43,042 nucleotides of DNA from Colwellia sp. (GCA_022969175.1 JALJPB010000036.1:1-43042); one strand, 5' to 3'. Positions 20,031-32,073 are shown, counted from the first letter of the stretch. Program-made: numbers and translations. The notes: generated by a model not told the origin, from the letters alone.

Positions 20031-20944
20031 TATTTTTCTTCACCATTGTTTTTGCAAAGTGGGAAACTTAGTTCCTCACGAACAGTATAATATGCTTGTG
20101 CACAAGCTTTTGACAACGCTCTAACTCGTAAAATATAACGTTGTCTTTCTGTTACAGAAATTGCATGACGAGCATCAAGTAAGTTAAAGGCATGTGAAGC
20201 TTTTATTACTTGTTCATAGGCAGGTAGTGGCAAATTGTGTTCAATTAGGTTTTGACTGTCTTTTTCACATTGATCAAATGTTTTAAACAATGCATCCACA
20301 TCAGCATGTTCAAAGTTGTAAGTGGATTGCTCTACTTCATTTTGATGAAAAACATCACCATAAAGTACTTTACCCATAGGGCCATCGGCCCAAACGAGAT
20401 CATAGATACTGTCAACATTTTGAATATACATTGCAAGGCGTTCTAAACCATAAGTAATTTCACCGGTTACTGGCTTACATTCTAAGCCACCAACTTGTTG
20501 GAAGTAGGTAAACTGACTGATTTCCATACCATTTAACCAAATTTCCCAACCTAAACCCCAAGCACCTAATGTTGGCGATTCCCAGTTATCTTCAACAAAG
20601 CGTATATCATGAACAAGTGGGTCTATACCTAGCTCTTTTAATGAATCAAGATAAAGCTGTTGAATATTGATTGGTGAAGGTTTAAGCATAACTTGAAATT
20701 GATAATAATGCTGTAAACGATTCGGGTTCTCTCCGTAGCGCCCATCTGTTGGTCGGCGACAAGGCTGAACAAAAGCACTGCTCATTGGTTCAGGGCCAAT
20801 CGAACGTAAAAAGGTCATCGGATGAAATGTTCCCGCACCTACTTCTAAATCTAGTGGTTGTACAATGACGCAACCCTGGCGAGACCAGTAATCTTGCAAC
20901 TGCAAGATAAGCCCCTGAAATGTATTAATATTAAACGTGCTCAT
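20030..20944 (-). CDS. glyQ: Glycyl-tRNA synthetase alpha subunit
   Basis: GlyQ is the catalytic class II synthetase subunit that activates glycine. The 304-residue protein has the well-conserved [17 protein letters not shown] start, the motif-2 region [18 protein letters not shown], and the [13 protein letters not shown] and [12 protein letters not shown] blocks. It is the first gene of glyQS, starting at an ATG with a weak AAGAAA ribosome site. The 147-bp gap to gyrB contains the gyrB terminator, so glyQS has its own promoter, which I could not locate confidently. Confidence 0.98.
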   Translation of the reverse strand: MSTFNINTFQGLILQLQDYWSRQGCVIVQPLDLEVGAGTFHPMTFLRSIGPEPMSSAFVQPCRRPTDGRYGENPNRLQHYYQFQVMLKPSPINIQQLYLDSLKELGIDPLVHDIRFVEDNWESPTLGAWGLGWEIWLNGMEISQFTYFQQVGGLECKPVTGEITYGLERLAMYIQNVDSIYDLVWADGPMGKVLYGDVFHQNEVEQSTYNFEHADVDALFKTFDQCEKDSQNLIEHNLPLPAYEQVIKASHAFNLLDARHAISVTERQRYILRVRALSKACAQAYYTVREELSFPLCKNNGEEK

Positions 20945-21035
20945 GATTTTCTTGCTTTCTCTAATCTTAATGTAAGGTTAAACAGTTAAAAACACCTAAC
21001 TATCTGATTTAATTCTTATTTATGCTACTTTTCTT

Positions 21036-21067
21036 AACAAAAATGCCCGATATGATGACCGGGCATT
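21036..21067 (-). terminator. Intrinsic terminator of the dnaA-dnaN-recF-gyrB operon
   Basis: On the minus strand AATGCCCG (21060-21067) pairs with CGGGCATT (21042-21049) around a 10-nt loop, and TTTGTT follows. It lies 24 bp after the gyrB stop and separates the replication operon from glyQS. Confidence 0.8.
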
Positions 21068-21091
21068 AAATACAGTTAATTTTACAATTAA

Positions 21092-23542
<2,451 letters not shown>

Positions 23543-23572
23543 CTATTTGTTCATTGTTATTCGTTGCCAATA

Positions 23573-24673
23573 TTAACTCTTGTCAACATCAGAAATTTCT
23601 AATATTCCACCATGTTTCACGTGAAACATCTTATAATTTTTCTTTGATGAAACCAAGGGTTCCAAGGCAAACCTGTCAATAGCGGTAATAATTACCTGAC
23701 AATTAAGTTTATCAATAGCTTGTGATAATAAGGTCCGCGAATTAATATCTAATTCTGAACCTATATCGTCTATCAATAAAATTGGTTTTACTCGATTAAC
23801 TCTTTCAATCAGTTTAGCTTGAGCAAAAGTTAACGCCAGTAAAAACAACTTTTGTTGCCCTCGTGACAACAATACATCTATAGATGTTCTATTTAATAAA
23901 AACCTCACATCAAACTTTTGAGCACCATGTGAACTAAATCCTTGCTGAATTTCTCGGTCTCTACTTTCTAAAAGCACTTCTTTTAATGATTTTTTTTGGT
24001 TCCAGCCCTGCAAGTATTGAACATTTATCTGTTCTGATAAACTAGGTAATAGCAGCTGAGTCCATTTTTTAAGTTCAGATGTTAGCTCAATTACGTACTC
24101 ACTTCTACTTTGAGCAACAATTTCACAATGCTGACAAAAAATATCTGTCCAATAGTCTAACATTGATCGACCACTCACAGATCTTAAACAAGCATTTCTT
24201 TGTTTAAGCACTCTAGAGAAATCCCGCCATTGATGAGAAAAGTCATGTTTCACGTGAAACAATCCTAAATCAACAAATCTACGGCGCTCTTTGGGTCCAC
24301 CAAAAAACAATTTAAAACTTTCAGGGGTAACAATTTGAACCGCGATATTTTTAGCTAAATCAGATAACCGTGATTGACGTTCGCTGTTAACTTTAATATC
24401 TGTCTGTCCAGTATCTACGTCCCTACTCAATCCTAATTGTTGTTGTTCAAAGTCTTTAATACTAACAACAAATTTAGACTCTTGGTGGTGAACGATACTA
24501 TTTATCTTAGTAGTTCGAAAAGATTTACCATGACCTAAAAAAAATATTGCCTCTAATAAACTACTTTTTCCACTACCATTTTCACCTATGATAAAGTTGT
24601 TATCTGAATGAAAAATTATTTGTTTGCCATCAAGGTTTCTAAAATTTTGAGTTATTAACTTTAGAATACTCAT
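23573..24673 (-). CDS. recF: DNA replication and repair protein RecF
   Basis: RecF is an SMC-like ATPase that, with RecO and RecR, loads RecA at gaps in SSB-coated DNA. The 366-residue protein has the Walker A loop GENGSGKS (30-37), the ABC signature LSRGQQKL and Walker B PILLIDDIGSEL. Unusually, the reading frame contains two perfect parS palindromes. Each encodes FHVKH: once in GLFHVKHDF in the middle of the protein, and once in KMFHVKHGG close to the C-terminus, where the E. coli protein has a similar K-M-F-x-V pattern. The gene is 36 bp after dnaN and 39 bp before gyrB. Confidence 0.97.
   Translation of the reverse strand: MSILKLITQNFRNLDGKQIIFHSDNNFIIGENGSGKSSLLEAIFFLGHGKSFRTTKINSIVHHQESKFVVSIKDFEQQQLGLSRDVDTGQTDIKVNSERQSRLSDLAKNIAVQIVTPESFKLFFGGPKERRRFVDLGLFHVKHDFSHQWRDFSRVLKQRNACLRSVSGRSMLDYWTDIFCQHCEIVAQSRSEYVIELTSELKKWTQLLLPSLSEQINVQYLQGWNQKKSLKEVLLESRDREIQQGFSSHGAQKFDVRFLLNRTSIDVLLSRGQQKLFLLALTFAQAKLIERVNRVKPILLIDDIGSELDINSRTLLSQAIDKLNCQVIITAIDRFALEPLVSSKKNYKMFHVKHGGILEISDVDKS
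23613..23628. promoter_or_regulatory. parS centromere site 1, inside the 3' end of recF
   Basis: The sequence is the exact 16-bp palindrome TGTTTCACGTGAAACA, the consensus chromosomal parS bound by ParB. It is read as Phe-His-Val-Lys-His in the last 20 or so codons of recF. The parAB genes of the window (38,084-39,777) supply the expected binding partner. The exact match makes chance very unlikely. Confidence 0.95.
24246..24261. promoter_or_regulatory. parS centromere site 2, inside recF
   Basis: A second exact copy of TGTTTCACGTGAAACA lies 633 bp from the first, also within recF and in the same reading frame. I saw no further perfect copy in the window, including around parAB. Two clustered sites are enough to nucleate ParB spreading in other species. 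Confidence 0.95.
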
Positions 24674-24709
24674 GAAATATAACTATCGATAAATTTCTTT
24701 AGCACAAAA

Positions 24710-25813
24710 CTAAAGTCTCATAGGCATAACAACATACAAAGCTTCACCACTATCAGAACCTTCAATAACAACACTGCTATTAGCATCTGCTAAAGTAAAT
24801 TTCACCATAGGGTCTTTAATTGCACTTAATACATCAAGTACGTAACTTACGTTAAAGCCAATCTCTAACTCATCGTAAGGAAAATCAACTTCAAGCTCTT
24901 CTTCAGCTTGTTCCTGTTCAGGATTATTTGCTGTTATTTTTAACAATGAATTAGCAAAATTAAGTCTAACGCCTTTAAATTTTTCATTAGATAGAATAGA
25001 TGCACGGGAAAGAACTTGGCGAAGTTGATCTTTATTCGTTTCCATTACTTTATCACCGTTACGTGGTAAAACTCGTCGGTAATCGGGAAAACGGCCGTCA
25101 ACTAATTTACTAGTAAACGAAAATTCAGTATCAATAATACGAATATGGTTAGAGCCTAAAAACACTTGAATTTCTTCATCAATAGGATCTAATAATCGAA
25201 TAATTTCTAATATCCCCTTACGAGGTACAATAACTTGTCTAGCGGGCAGTGATAAAGAATCGTTTGATATTTTACAAATAGCCAATCGATGGCCATCAGT
25301 AGCAACAGAGCGTATTTCATTGTTCTCTGTTTCTATAGACATACCATTAAGATAATACCTAACATCTTGATTTGCCATGGAAAAATGTGTACTTTCGATT
25401 AATCTAAGTAATTCAGATTTCAATAATTTAAATTCAACATCACCACGCCACTCTTCTATATTAGGAAAATCTGTCGCTGGCAATGTTGATAAAGAATATT
25501 TACTTCTACCAGTACTTAGTTTAATAACATCTGCTTCAGACTCGAAAGTTAACATAGAGTTTTCAGGTAAACTTTTACAAATATCGAGTAATTTTCTAGC
25601 GGGTACTGTAACTTTTCCATCTTCTGCTTGGTTATCTACCTCAGCATAAGCAACCATTTCTAGTTCTAAATCGGTAGCAGTTAATGTTAACGATTGTCCA
25701 TTAACATCTAAAAGTATATTACTCAATATTGGTAATGTACTTTTACGCTCAACAGCGCCAGAAACCAATAATAATGGCTTCAGTAATAATTCCCTGTTTA
25801 ATGAAAACTTCAT
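24710..25813 (-). CDS. dnaN: DNA polymerase III beta sliding clamp
   Basis: DnaN is the ring-shaped dimer that tethers Pol III to DNA and binds many partners through their clamp-binding motifs. The 367-residue length is normal for three similar domains. The N-terminus MKFSLNRELLLKPLLLVSG, the internal TDGHRLA-type loop and the C-terminal VVMPMRL (the protein-binding cleft) are typical. It lies 53 bp after dnaA and 36 bp before recF in the conserved operon. Confidence 0.99.
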   Translation of the reverse strand: MKFSLNRELLLKPLLLVSGAVERKSTLPILSNILLDVNGQSLTLTATDLELEMVAYAEVDNQAEDGKVTVPARKLLDICKSLPENSMLTFESEADVIKLSTGRSKYSLSTLPATDFPNIEEWRGDVEFKLLKSELLRLIESTHFSMANQDVRYYLNGMSIETENNEIRSVATDGHRLAICKISNDSLSLPARQVIVPRKGILEIIRLLDPIDEEIQVFLGSNHIRIIDTEFSFTSKLVDGRFPDYRRVLPRNGDKVMETNKDQLRQVLSRASILSNEKFKGVRLNFANSLLKITANNPEQEQAEEELEVDFPYDELEIGFNVSYVLDVLSAIKDPMVKFTLADANSSVVIEGSDSGEALYVVMPMRL

Positions 25814-25866
25814 TGAGTTACCCTATCTATTATTCTGATTAATTTATACTTATTATTATCAAGCTG

Positions 25867-27231
25867 TTAAGAAGAAAGTGTTCTTATTAAATTTGAGTAA
25901 TCTTCTTTAATATCATGAGTTTCTTCACGTAATGTCTTAATTTTACGACAAGCATGTAAAACCGTTGTATGGTCTCGCCCACCAAAAGCATCGCCAATTT
26001 CAGGTAAACTATGATTAGTGAGCTCTTTAGATAATGCCATTGCAATTTGTCTAGGTCTAGCAACAGATCTATTTCTTCTTTTAGAAAGTAAATCTGCTAT
26101 TTTAATCTTATAATATTCAGCAACTGTTTTTTGGATATTATCAATAGTGACTAACTTATCTTGCAGTGCTAAAAGATCCCTTAATGCTTCCCGAACAAAA
26201 TCAATGGTAATAGAACGTCCAGTAAAGTTAGCATTTGCAATAACTCGATTTAACGCACCTTCTAATTCTCTAACATTTGATCGTAAACGTTTTGCAATAA
26301 AAAAGGCAACCTCGTCAGCCAAATTAATATGATTTTCCTGAGCTTTACGTTTTAAAATCGCTACACGGGTCTCTAATTCAGGCGGTTCAATGGCAATGGT
26401 GAGTCCCCAGCCAAAACGAGATTTTAATCTGTCTTCAACATCAACTTCTTTAGGGTATCTGTCACTGGTGAGAATTATTTGCTGATTACCTTCAAGTAAC
26501 GCGTTGAAAGTGTGAAAAAATTCTTCTTGTGTTCGTTCTTTTCCAGCAAAAAATTGAATATCATCAATTAGCAAAGCGTCTACACTACGATAGTAATGCT
26601 TAAACTTTTCCATGGCATTATTCTGTAATGCTCGTACCATGTCTTGAACAAACCGCTCAGAATGCATATAAGCAATTTTGGCATTGGGGTTATTCAATAA
26701 AATGCCATTACCAACAGCGTGTAATAAATGTGTTTTACCTAGGCCAGTTCCACCATAGATGAATAAAGGGTTATAAGCTGTACCTGGATTATCGGCGACC
26801 TGTGAGGCAGCAGCTCTAGCTAATTGATTAGATTTACCTTCAACAAAATTATCAAAAGTATACTTTTCTCTAATATTTGTCTTTTTGGGCAGATTAGTTT
26901 CTAACTCTTGACCTTTATTAATATTAAAACTTGTGGTATTCGGCATTACAGGAGAAGACTTCTGTTGAATTACAGAATTGTTCACAGGTTTACTGCCAAC
27001 ATCAAATCTTAGCAGAGGAGGATTATCCTCATCATGCAAAGAAACCAATTCATTAATTCTATTAACGTATTTGTCTCTAACCCAATCCAGAACAAAGCGG
27101 TTAGGGGCATAAAGAGTCATGATATTATTATCAACAACACATTGTAGAGGTCTAATCCACATACTAAATTGTTGAGCAGGCAACTCTTCTTGTAGAACAG
27201 ATAAGCAACGTTGCCAAAGTAAAAGATCCAC
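25867..27231 (-). CDS. dnaA: Chromosomal replication initiator DnaA
   Basis: DnaA binds DnaA boxes and melts oriC. I prefer the GTG at 27229-27231 (454 residues, [13 protein letters not shown]...) over the TTG one codon upstream. GGAG lies 5 nt before the GTG, and only 2 nt before the TTG. Visible parts are the N-terminal DnaB-interaction domain (1-85) and a variable linker. The AAA+ domain has Walker [10 protein letters not shown] (160-168) and Walker [10 protein letters not shown] (220-228). The DNA-binding domain carries the signature [15 protein letters not shown]. It is the first gene of the replication operon. Confidence 0.98.
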   Translation of the reverse strand: MDLLLWQRCLSVLQEELPAQQFSMWIRPLQCVVDNNIMTLYAPNRFVLDWVRDKYVNRINELVSLHDEDNPPLLRFDVGSKPVNNSVIQQKSSPVMPNTTSFNINKGQELETNLPKKTNIREKYTFDNFVEGKSNQLARAAASQVADNPGTAYNPLFIYGGTGLGKTHLLHAVGNGILLNNPNAKIAYMHSERFVQDMVRALQNNAMEKFKHYYRSVDALLIDDIQFFAGKERTQEEFFHTFNALLEGNQQIILTSDRYPKEVDVEDRLKSRFGWGLTIAIEPPELETRVAILKRKAQENHINLADEVAFFIAKRLRSNVRELEGALNRVIANANFTGRSITIDFVREALRDLLALQDKLVTIDNIQKTVAEYYKIKIADLLSKRRNRSVARPRQIAMALSKELTNHSLPEIGDAFGGRDHTTVLHACRKIKTLREETHDIKEDYSNLIRTLSS

Positions 27232-27796
27232 CAAAACTCCCTGAAAATAGGCGATACCCTAAAAAATAATATTAAACAAAATTATATTAAGGTAAGCGAA
27301 ATTGATATTTATATAATGCAGCTATTATCTATGTAGTTATCCACAAGTGCAATATTGACAACTCACTAATATGGATCTTTTTTACCTTATCGGGTTAAAA
27401 GACAGTGAAAATAAGGATTATATTTATTTTTAGACTTAAATAATCAAAAAATAACGTAACTATATTATTTTGATATAGCAGTAAAAAAACACCTATTTAT
27501 AAACAGTCAATAAACTATAATGTTATAAAACTGTGGATATAAATAGATAACATAGTATACGATACAAATTAAATGTTTAATAACAGTAACTTGTAAAAAC
27601 ATTTAACTATAAACACTAGGTAAACTATCGAAAAACAAATGTGATCAGCAGGATCCTTTAAAGATCATTTGTAATTCACTTTAATATATTGATTGACGGA
27701 ATGTATAACTCGCTATATAATTCGCCCTCTTTTTTAGACCCAGTGTGCTCTTTACGGCTGTTTTGCCAGGGCAACAACAACCGACGGATTAGCGTA
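27232..27796. other. dnaA-rpmH divergent intergenic region
   Basis: This AT-rich gap of about 565 bp separates the leftward dnaA operon from the rightward rpmH operon. It has one perfect DnaA box TTATCCACA (27337-27345, plus) and one 8/9 box (27532-27540, minus). These are probably autoregulatory sites of dnaA. Four GATC sites are present, three of them between 27643 and 27666. The strong rpmH promoter is at its right end, and an imperfect inverted repeat (27635-27646 with 27663-27672) lies just upstream of it. A dnaA promoter could not be fixed. In pseudomonads this interval is the origin, but here the boxes are too few to argue for that. Confidence 0.6.
27693..27721 (+). promoter_or_regulatory. 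Strong sigma70 promoter of rpmH
   Basis: TTGACG (27693-27698) and a perfect TATAAT (27716-27721) are separated by 17 bp, predicting a start near 27,728 and a leader of about 70 nt before the rpmH ATG. It is one of the best sigma70 matches in the window, as expected for a ribosomal protein gene. Confidence 0.85.
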
Positions 27797-27931
27797 ATGA
27801 AAAGAACATTTCAACCTAGCGTATTAAAACGTAAGCGTAACCACGGATTCCGTGCTCGCATGGCAACTAAGAATGGCCGTGCAGTAATTGCACGTCGTCG
27901 TGCTAAAGGCCGCGTTCGTTTAAGTGCTTAA
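27797..27931 (+). CDS. rpmH: 50S ribosomal protein L34
   Basis: L34 is the very basic small protein of the large ribosomal subunit. The true protein is 44 residues, [20 protein letters not shown]..., starting at the ATG at 27797. The open frame extends 36 codons further upstream, but that part would begin within the promoter and has no similarity. A strong promoter lies upstream and an intrinsic terminator follows, before rnpA, so rpmH can be expressed in excess over rnpA. Confidence 0.98.
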   Translation: MKRTFQPSVLKRKRNHGFRARMATKNGRAVIARRRAKGRVRLSA

Positions 27932-27953
27932 TTTAAGTGCTTACTATGTTAAT

Positions 27954-27984
27954 AAAAAAGTCTTTATTTAAAGGCTTTTTTTTT
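27954..27984 (+). terminator. Intrinsic terminator/attenuator between rpmH and rnpA
   Basis: An A6-G-T-C-T-T-T arm (27954-27965) pairs with AAAGGC followed by T9 (27970-27984), with one T-G pair and a 4-nt loop. The stem is AT-rich but ends in a long T-run. It lies between two genes of one conserved operon, so partial read-through is expected. Confidence 0.75.
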
Positions 27985-28024
27985 GCCTATTACTTTATGT
28001 AACGTAAAAAATTAAGTACCTCAT

Positions 28025-28381
28025 ATGATTTCTTACAAATTTGAGCGAGAGTCTCGTTTATTGACTCCTGGTCATTTTCAAGCTGTATTTTCTAAACCAA
28101 TTCGTTTTGGCTCAAGTCATATTACTATATTAATATCACCAAATTTAGATGAAAATAATCGTTTAGGTCTAGCTATAGCCAAAAAACGGGTTAAATTAGC
28201 GGTTCAACGAAATAGAATAAAAAGACAAATTAGAGAAAGTTTTCGTTTAAATCAGCATAATTTGCCCCATATAGATATGGTAGTGATGGTTAAATCTGGT
28301 ACCGATAAACTAGAGAATAGTGAAATTAATCGACAATTAGAAAAAATATGGCGCAAAGTCATTCAACGTTTCAACGGATAG
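28025..28381 (+). CDS. rnpA: Ribonuclease P protein component
   Basis: RnpA is the small basic protein that assists the RNase P ribozyme in maturing tRNA 5' ends. The 118-residue protein has the RNR motif [13 protein letters not shown] (62-74) and the N-terminal [17 protein letters not shown], both typical. It follows rpmH after an attenuator-like terminator, and its last 34 bp overlap the start of yidD. The length equals that of E. coli RnpA (119). Confidence 0.97.
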   Translation: MISYKFERESRLLTPGHFQAVFSKPIRFGSSHITILISPNLDENNRLGLAIAKKRVKLAVQRNRIKRQIRESFRLNQHNLPHIDMVVMVKSGTDKLENSEINRQLEKIWRKVIQRFNG

Positions 28382-28596
28382 CTATAACGCTAATTAATGC
28401 CTATAAACGTTGGCTTAGCCCGTTGTTAGGAAACAATTGTCGGTTTAACCCAACATGTTCTACTTATGCTATTGAAGCGATCAATCGCTTTGGTGTGATA
28501 AAAGGTTGTTGGCTAGCGGGCAAACGTATACTAAAATGCCATCCACTCAATGCAGGGGGAGAAGATCCCGTGCCTAAATCAAAAGAAGAGAAATAA
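28348..28596 (+). CDS. yidD: Membrane protein insertion efficiency factor YidD
   Basis: YidD is a small membrane-associated protein that helps YidC-dependent insertion. The 82-residue sequence has the conserved core [19 protein letters not shown], with cysteines of the C-x6-C type, and [17 protein letters not shown]. An amphipathic N-terminal helix probably attaches it to the inner membrane. It overlaps rnpA by 34 bp in another frame and ends 5 bp before yidC, the usual rpmH-rnpA-yidD-yidC arrangement. Confidence 0.96.
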   Translation: MAQSHSTFQRIAITLINAYKRWLSPLLGNNCRFNPTCSTYAIEAINRFGVIKGCWLAGKRILKCHPLNAGGEDPVPKSKEEK

Positions 28597-28601
28597 ACTT
28601 T

Positions 28602-30236
28602 ATGGAATCCCAACGCAGTTTTCTATTTATTGCGCTAATGGTGGTTACTTATTTGCTATATACCCAATGGCAACTTGATAATGCACCGGTAGTTGAACAA
28701 CCGACTTATAGTCAAACAATGGAAACAGGGTCTGATTCATCAGGTGACTTTATTCCCGAATCTTCAGATTCGACCAATCCAATAGCTAAAACAACAGTTT
28801 CTGCCGCTAACCTTATCAGTATTGAAACTGATGTATTGTCATTAAAGATAAATACTCAAGGTGGCGATATAGTTGAAGCTAAGTTGTTAGCTTATGAAAC
28901 TGAGCAAGGCAATGATATTCCTTTTACCATAATGCAAAATGGTCAAAATAAATATATTGCTCAAAGTGGTTTAACGGGAGCTAATGGCTTAGACAGAATA
29001 ATTAAAGGACGTCCTATATATTCTACTACAGCCTCAAGTTATCAAACCTCAGGTAACGAACCTTTAATTGTTGATTTAAATTATGTCGCAGAAGACGGTT
29101 TAGCTGTTACTAAACGCTTTACTTTCAATCCGTCAAGTTACAGTGTAAATGTTGATTATATAATTAAAAACAATACCGCTAACAATGTCTCTGTGCAGTT
29201 GTATGCTCAACTAAAACAATCTACTAATGTTGATACATCGTCCGGTTTAATTCCAACTTACCGTGGTGCTGCTTATTCAACCTCAGAAGATCGATATGAA
29301 AAGTATGACTTTGACGATATTCAAGATCAAACATTAAACATCTCAACTCCTGGTGGATGGGTGGCAATGTTAGAGCATTATTTTGTTTCTGCATGGGTTC
29401 CTAATGCAGCAGATAATAATCAAATTTATACTAGCTATACATCAAACCGCGATGCGGTTATTGGATTTAAAGCACCTGCAATAATTATTGAAGCTAATAG
29501 TGAAGCAACTGCTTCAACTATTTTTTATGTCGGTCCAAAAGATCAATATATCCTAGAAGATATTGCTCCTAACCTTGGTTTGACCATAGATTACGGCTTT
29601 TTGTTTATGATCAGTAAACCTCTTTTCTGGTTACTATTACAAATTCAGTCAGTTGTAAGTAACTGGGGTTTAGCAATTATCGTTATTACTTTAGTTGTTA
29701 AAGGTGGCATGTACCCACTAACTAAAGCCCAATATACATCAATGGCAAAAATGCGCGAATTACAACCGAAAATGACGGCCTTAAAAGAGCGTTTTGGTGA
29801 TGATCGTCAAAAAATGTCTCAAGGTATGATGGAGCTTTACAAGAAAGAAAAAGTAAACCCTGCAGGTGGTTGTTTACCATTGTTAGTTCAAATGCCAATT
29901 TTCTTAGCGCTTTACTGGGTATTTTTAGAAAGTGTTGAATTAAGACATGCACCGTTTATTTTCTGGATACAAGATCTTTCATCAATGGACCCATACTTTG
30001 TTTTACCCGTATTAATGGGTATCAGCATGTTTGTTATGCAAAGAATGCAGCCAATGACAATTCAAGATCCAATGCAACAAAAGATCATGCAATATATGCC
30101 AGTAGTATTTTCTATATTTATGGCGTGGTTCCCATCAGGACTGGTACTTTATTGGTTTGTCAGTAACTTGATTTCAATTACCCAAATGAAAATCATCTTC
30201 AGTGGAATTGAAAAAGCTAAACAAAAAGCGAAATAG
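28602..30236 (+). CDS. yidC: Membrane protein insertase YidC
   Basis: YidC inserts and folds inner-membrane proteins, alone or with SecYEG. Substrates include F1Fo ATPase subunit c, encoded by atpE in this window. The 544-residue protein has an N-terminal membrane anchor (about 5-22). A large periplasmic beta-supersandwich domain (about 55-340) follows, then the conserved five-helix insertase core with KGGMYPLTKAQYTSMAKM and a helical hairpin around LKERFGDDRQKMSQGMMELY. The length is normal for a gammaproteobacterial YidC. It is the last gene before a strong terminator. Confidence 0.98.
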   Translation: MESQRSFLFIALMVVTYLLYTQWQLDNAPVVEQPTYSQTMETGSDSSGDFIPESSDSTNPIAKTTVSAANLISIETDVLSLKINTQGGDIVEAKLLAYETEQGNDIPFTIMQNGQNKYIAQSGLTGANGLDRIIKGRPIYSTTASSYQTSGNEPLIVDLNYVAEDGLAVTKRFTFNPSSYSVNVDYIIKNNTANNVSVQLYAQLKQSTNVDTSSGLIPTYRGAAYSTSEDRYEKYDFDDIQDQTLNISTPGGWVAMLEHYFVSAWVPNAADNNQIYTSYTSNRDAVIGFKAPAIIIEANSEATASTIFYVGPKDQYILEDIAPNLGLTIDYGFLFMISKPLFWLLLQIQSVVSNWGLAIIVITLVVKGGMYPLTKAQYTSMAKMRELQPKMTALKERFGDDRQKMSQGMMELYKKEKVNPAGGCLPLLVQMPIFLALYWVFLESVELRHAPFIFWIQDLSSMDPYFVLPVLMGISMFVMQRMQPMTIQDPMQQKIMQYMPVVFSIFMAWFPSGLVLYWFVSNLISITQMKIIFSGIEKAKQKAK

Positions 30237-30260
30237 CTTTTAAAAAGAAAAATCAAATAT

Positions 30261-30286
30261 AAGGCGGCCAACAGGTCGCCTTTTTT
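30261..30286 (+). terminator. Intrinsic terminator after yidC
   Basis: AAGGCGGCC and GGTCGCCTT form a 9-bp stem with one G-T pair around an AACA loop, followed by T6 (to 30286). It starts 25 bp after the yidC stop and closes the rpmH-rnpA-yidD-yidC operon. Confidence 0.9.
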
Positions 30287-30654
30287 ATATTCATCCTTGT
30301 AAGTATTGTCGTGCTGGTGACTGAATGGACTCAGGAAATAGAGTAAATTACCGAAACGGCTATGAGTGACTTTATCCACGACTACAATAATAATTGTTAC
30401 TACTGCACTTCTTACTGTATTCACAAGTACCTAAATATCAATAAACAGCAATTAAACAAAAGTATTAAATTCCAATTCAACTTAGGGTATGTGCTCTACA
30501 TCATCATCCTTGATGAGGTAAACTTGAGCTAATTACCTGATAAAATGCCATAGCCATATACAAACATCAGTATTAATTTATTAAGCAGCTTTGAACTCTA
30601 ACGATAAAACCTTTTTAGCTATATAATATACAGGTCAAATTTTAGGAAGCTATT
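30287..30654. other. yidC-mnmE intergenic region
   Basis: About 370 bp lie between the yidC terminator and mnmE. I see no supported gene. It contains an 8/9 DnaA box (TTATCCACG, 30372-30380) and a perfect -10 TATAAT (30622-30627) without a good -35. An AGGAAG ribosome site 6 nt before the mnmE ATG completes the right end. A minus-strand open frame enters from here and runs antisense through the terminator into yidC, and I regard it as chance. Confidence 0.5.
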
Positions 30655-32073
30655 ATGAACGAACAAGTATTACCAATATACTATCAAGAAACCATTGCTG
30701 CACAAGCTACCGCACCAGGTAGAGGTGGAGTTGGGATTATTAGAATTTCAGGTCCAGAAGCGGTAAATGCTGCCATGGCTCTTTTAGGTAAAATACCCGA
30801 AATAAGAAAAGCTGAATATTTGCCCTTCCTAGACAAAAATAATCAAGCATTAGATCAAGGCATAGCCCTATTTTTTAAAGCCCCAAATTCATTTACAGGT
30901 GAAGATGTGCTTGAACTGCAAGGTCATGGCGGCCCTGTTATTCTTGATATGATCCTTAAAGAAGTTTTAGCTATTGGTAAAATAAGAATGGCAAAACCAG
31001 GGGAGTTCAGTGAACAAGCCTTCTTGAACGACAAACTAGATTTAACTCAAGCAGAAGCCATCGCAGACTTAATAAACTCAAGCTCTGAACAAGCGGCTCG
31101 ATGCGCCCTTCACTCTCTTCAAGGTGACTTCTCAAAACTTGTTCATCAAATGGTTGAAAGCATCATCCATTTAAGAATGTATGTTGAAGCAGCAATTGAC
31201 TTTCCAGAAGAAGAAATTGACTTTCTAGCCGATAAAAAGATTGTTACCGATCTTAAAGCAATAATATCCACCGTGGAAAATGTACGTCAACAAGCACAGC
31301 AAGGCAGTATTATAAGAGAAGGTATGCGAGTGGTTATTGCAGGACGCCCTAATGCCGGTAAATCGAGCTTATTAAACGCGTTAAGTGGTAGAGAAACCGC
31401 TATAGTCACTGATATTGCTGGTACAACTAGAGACGTGCTAACAGAACAAATACATATTGATGGTATGCCGCTACATATTATCGATACAGCAGGACTTAGA
31501 GAGAGTACAGACAAAGTAGAACAAATTGGTATAGAGCGGGCTTGGCAAGAAATAAGTAAAGCCGATAGAGTTTTATTGATGGTTGATGCCACTGATCACA
31601 ACTCGGTTGAAAACGACGAGCTTACCATTAAAAAAGATTGGCCAGAATTTTTCGATAAATTACCAGACAACATTGGTTTAACTATCATTAGAAATAAAGC
31701 GGATATCAGTCAAAGTAAAATAGGCTACACCGAGGTCAATGACTCAACAACTGAAAGCATTCACAGCGTAGTAACTTTATCAGCAAAAACTGGCGAGGGT
31801 ATAGATAGCCTAAAAGAACATTTAAAAACCATTATGGGCTATCAAGGTAGTACCGAAGGGGGTTTTATGGCAAGACGACGTCATTTAGTTGCTTTAGAAA
31901 ATACTCATCAACATTTAATAACAGGCCTAGACCAACTTGAGTCTTATGTTGCCGGTGAAATATTAGCTGAAGAATTACGTATTTGTCAGCAAGAGCTAGA
32001 TCAAATCACTGGAGAATTTACCAGTGATGATCTTCTAGGTAAGATTTTTTCATCATTCTGTATTGGAAAATAA
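30655..32073 (+). CDS. mnmE: tRNA uridine-5-carboxymethylaminomethyl modification GTPase MnmE
   Basis: MnmE works with MnmG, also in this window, to add carboxymethylaminomethyl to wobble U34 of certain tRNAs. The 472-residue protein has an N-terminal tetrahydrofolate-binding domain (1-120). A helical domain holds the inserted G domain: G1 GRPNAGKS (230-237), G2 GTTRD (256-260), G3 DTAG (277-280) and G4 NKAD. The invariant C-terminal C-x-G-K is C469-K472. It is about 18 residues longer than E. coli MnmE. It converges on the LytTR gene with a 39-bp gap. Confidence 0.98.
   Translation: MNEQVLPIYYQETIAAQATAPGRGGVGIIRISGPEAVNAAMALLGKIPEIRKAEYLPFLDKNNQALDQGIALFFKAPNSFTGEDVLELQGHGGPVILDMILKEVLAIGKIRMAKPGEFSEQAFLNDKLDLTQAEAIADLINSSSEQAARCALHSLQGDFSKLVHQMVESIIHLRMYVEAAIDFPEEEIDFLADKKIVTDLKAIISTVENVRQQAQQGSIIREGMRVVIAGRPNAGKSSLLNALSGRETAIVTDIAGTTRDVLTEQIHIDGMPLHIIDTAGLRESTDKVEQIGIERAWQEISKADRVLLMVDATDHNSVENDELTIKKDWPEFFDKLPDNIGLTIIRNKADISQSKIGYTEVNDSTTESIHSVVTLSAKTGEGIDSLKEHLKTIMGYQGSTEGGFMARRRHLVALENTHQHLITGLDQLESYVAGEILAEELRICQQELDQITGEFTSDDLLGKIFSSFCIGK

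Noticed and set aside
27232..27796. dnaA-rpmH interval as the main chromosomal origin
   Set aside because: It has only one perfect and one near-perfect DnaA box and four GATC sites, whereas mioC-mnmG has four perfect boxes, 13-mers and nine GATC sites. The possibility of an older origin is kept as a finding.
27689..27796. N-terminal extension of L34 in the open frame before MKRTFQPS
   Set aside because: The extension begins at the promoter -35 region, before the likely transcription start, and L34 is always about 44 residues.
30149..30424. Minus-strand open frame of 91 codons overlapping the yidC end and the yidC-mnmE gap
   Set aside because: It runs antisense through a strong terminator and the conserved yidC C-terminus, has no ribosome site and no recognisable domain. 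The hydrophobic stretches come from translating AT-rich DNA.
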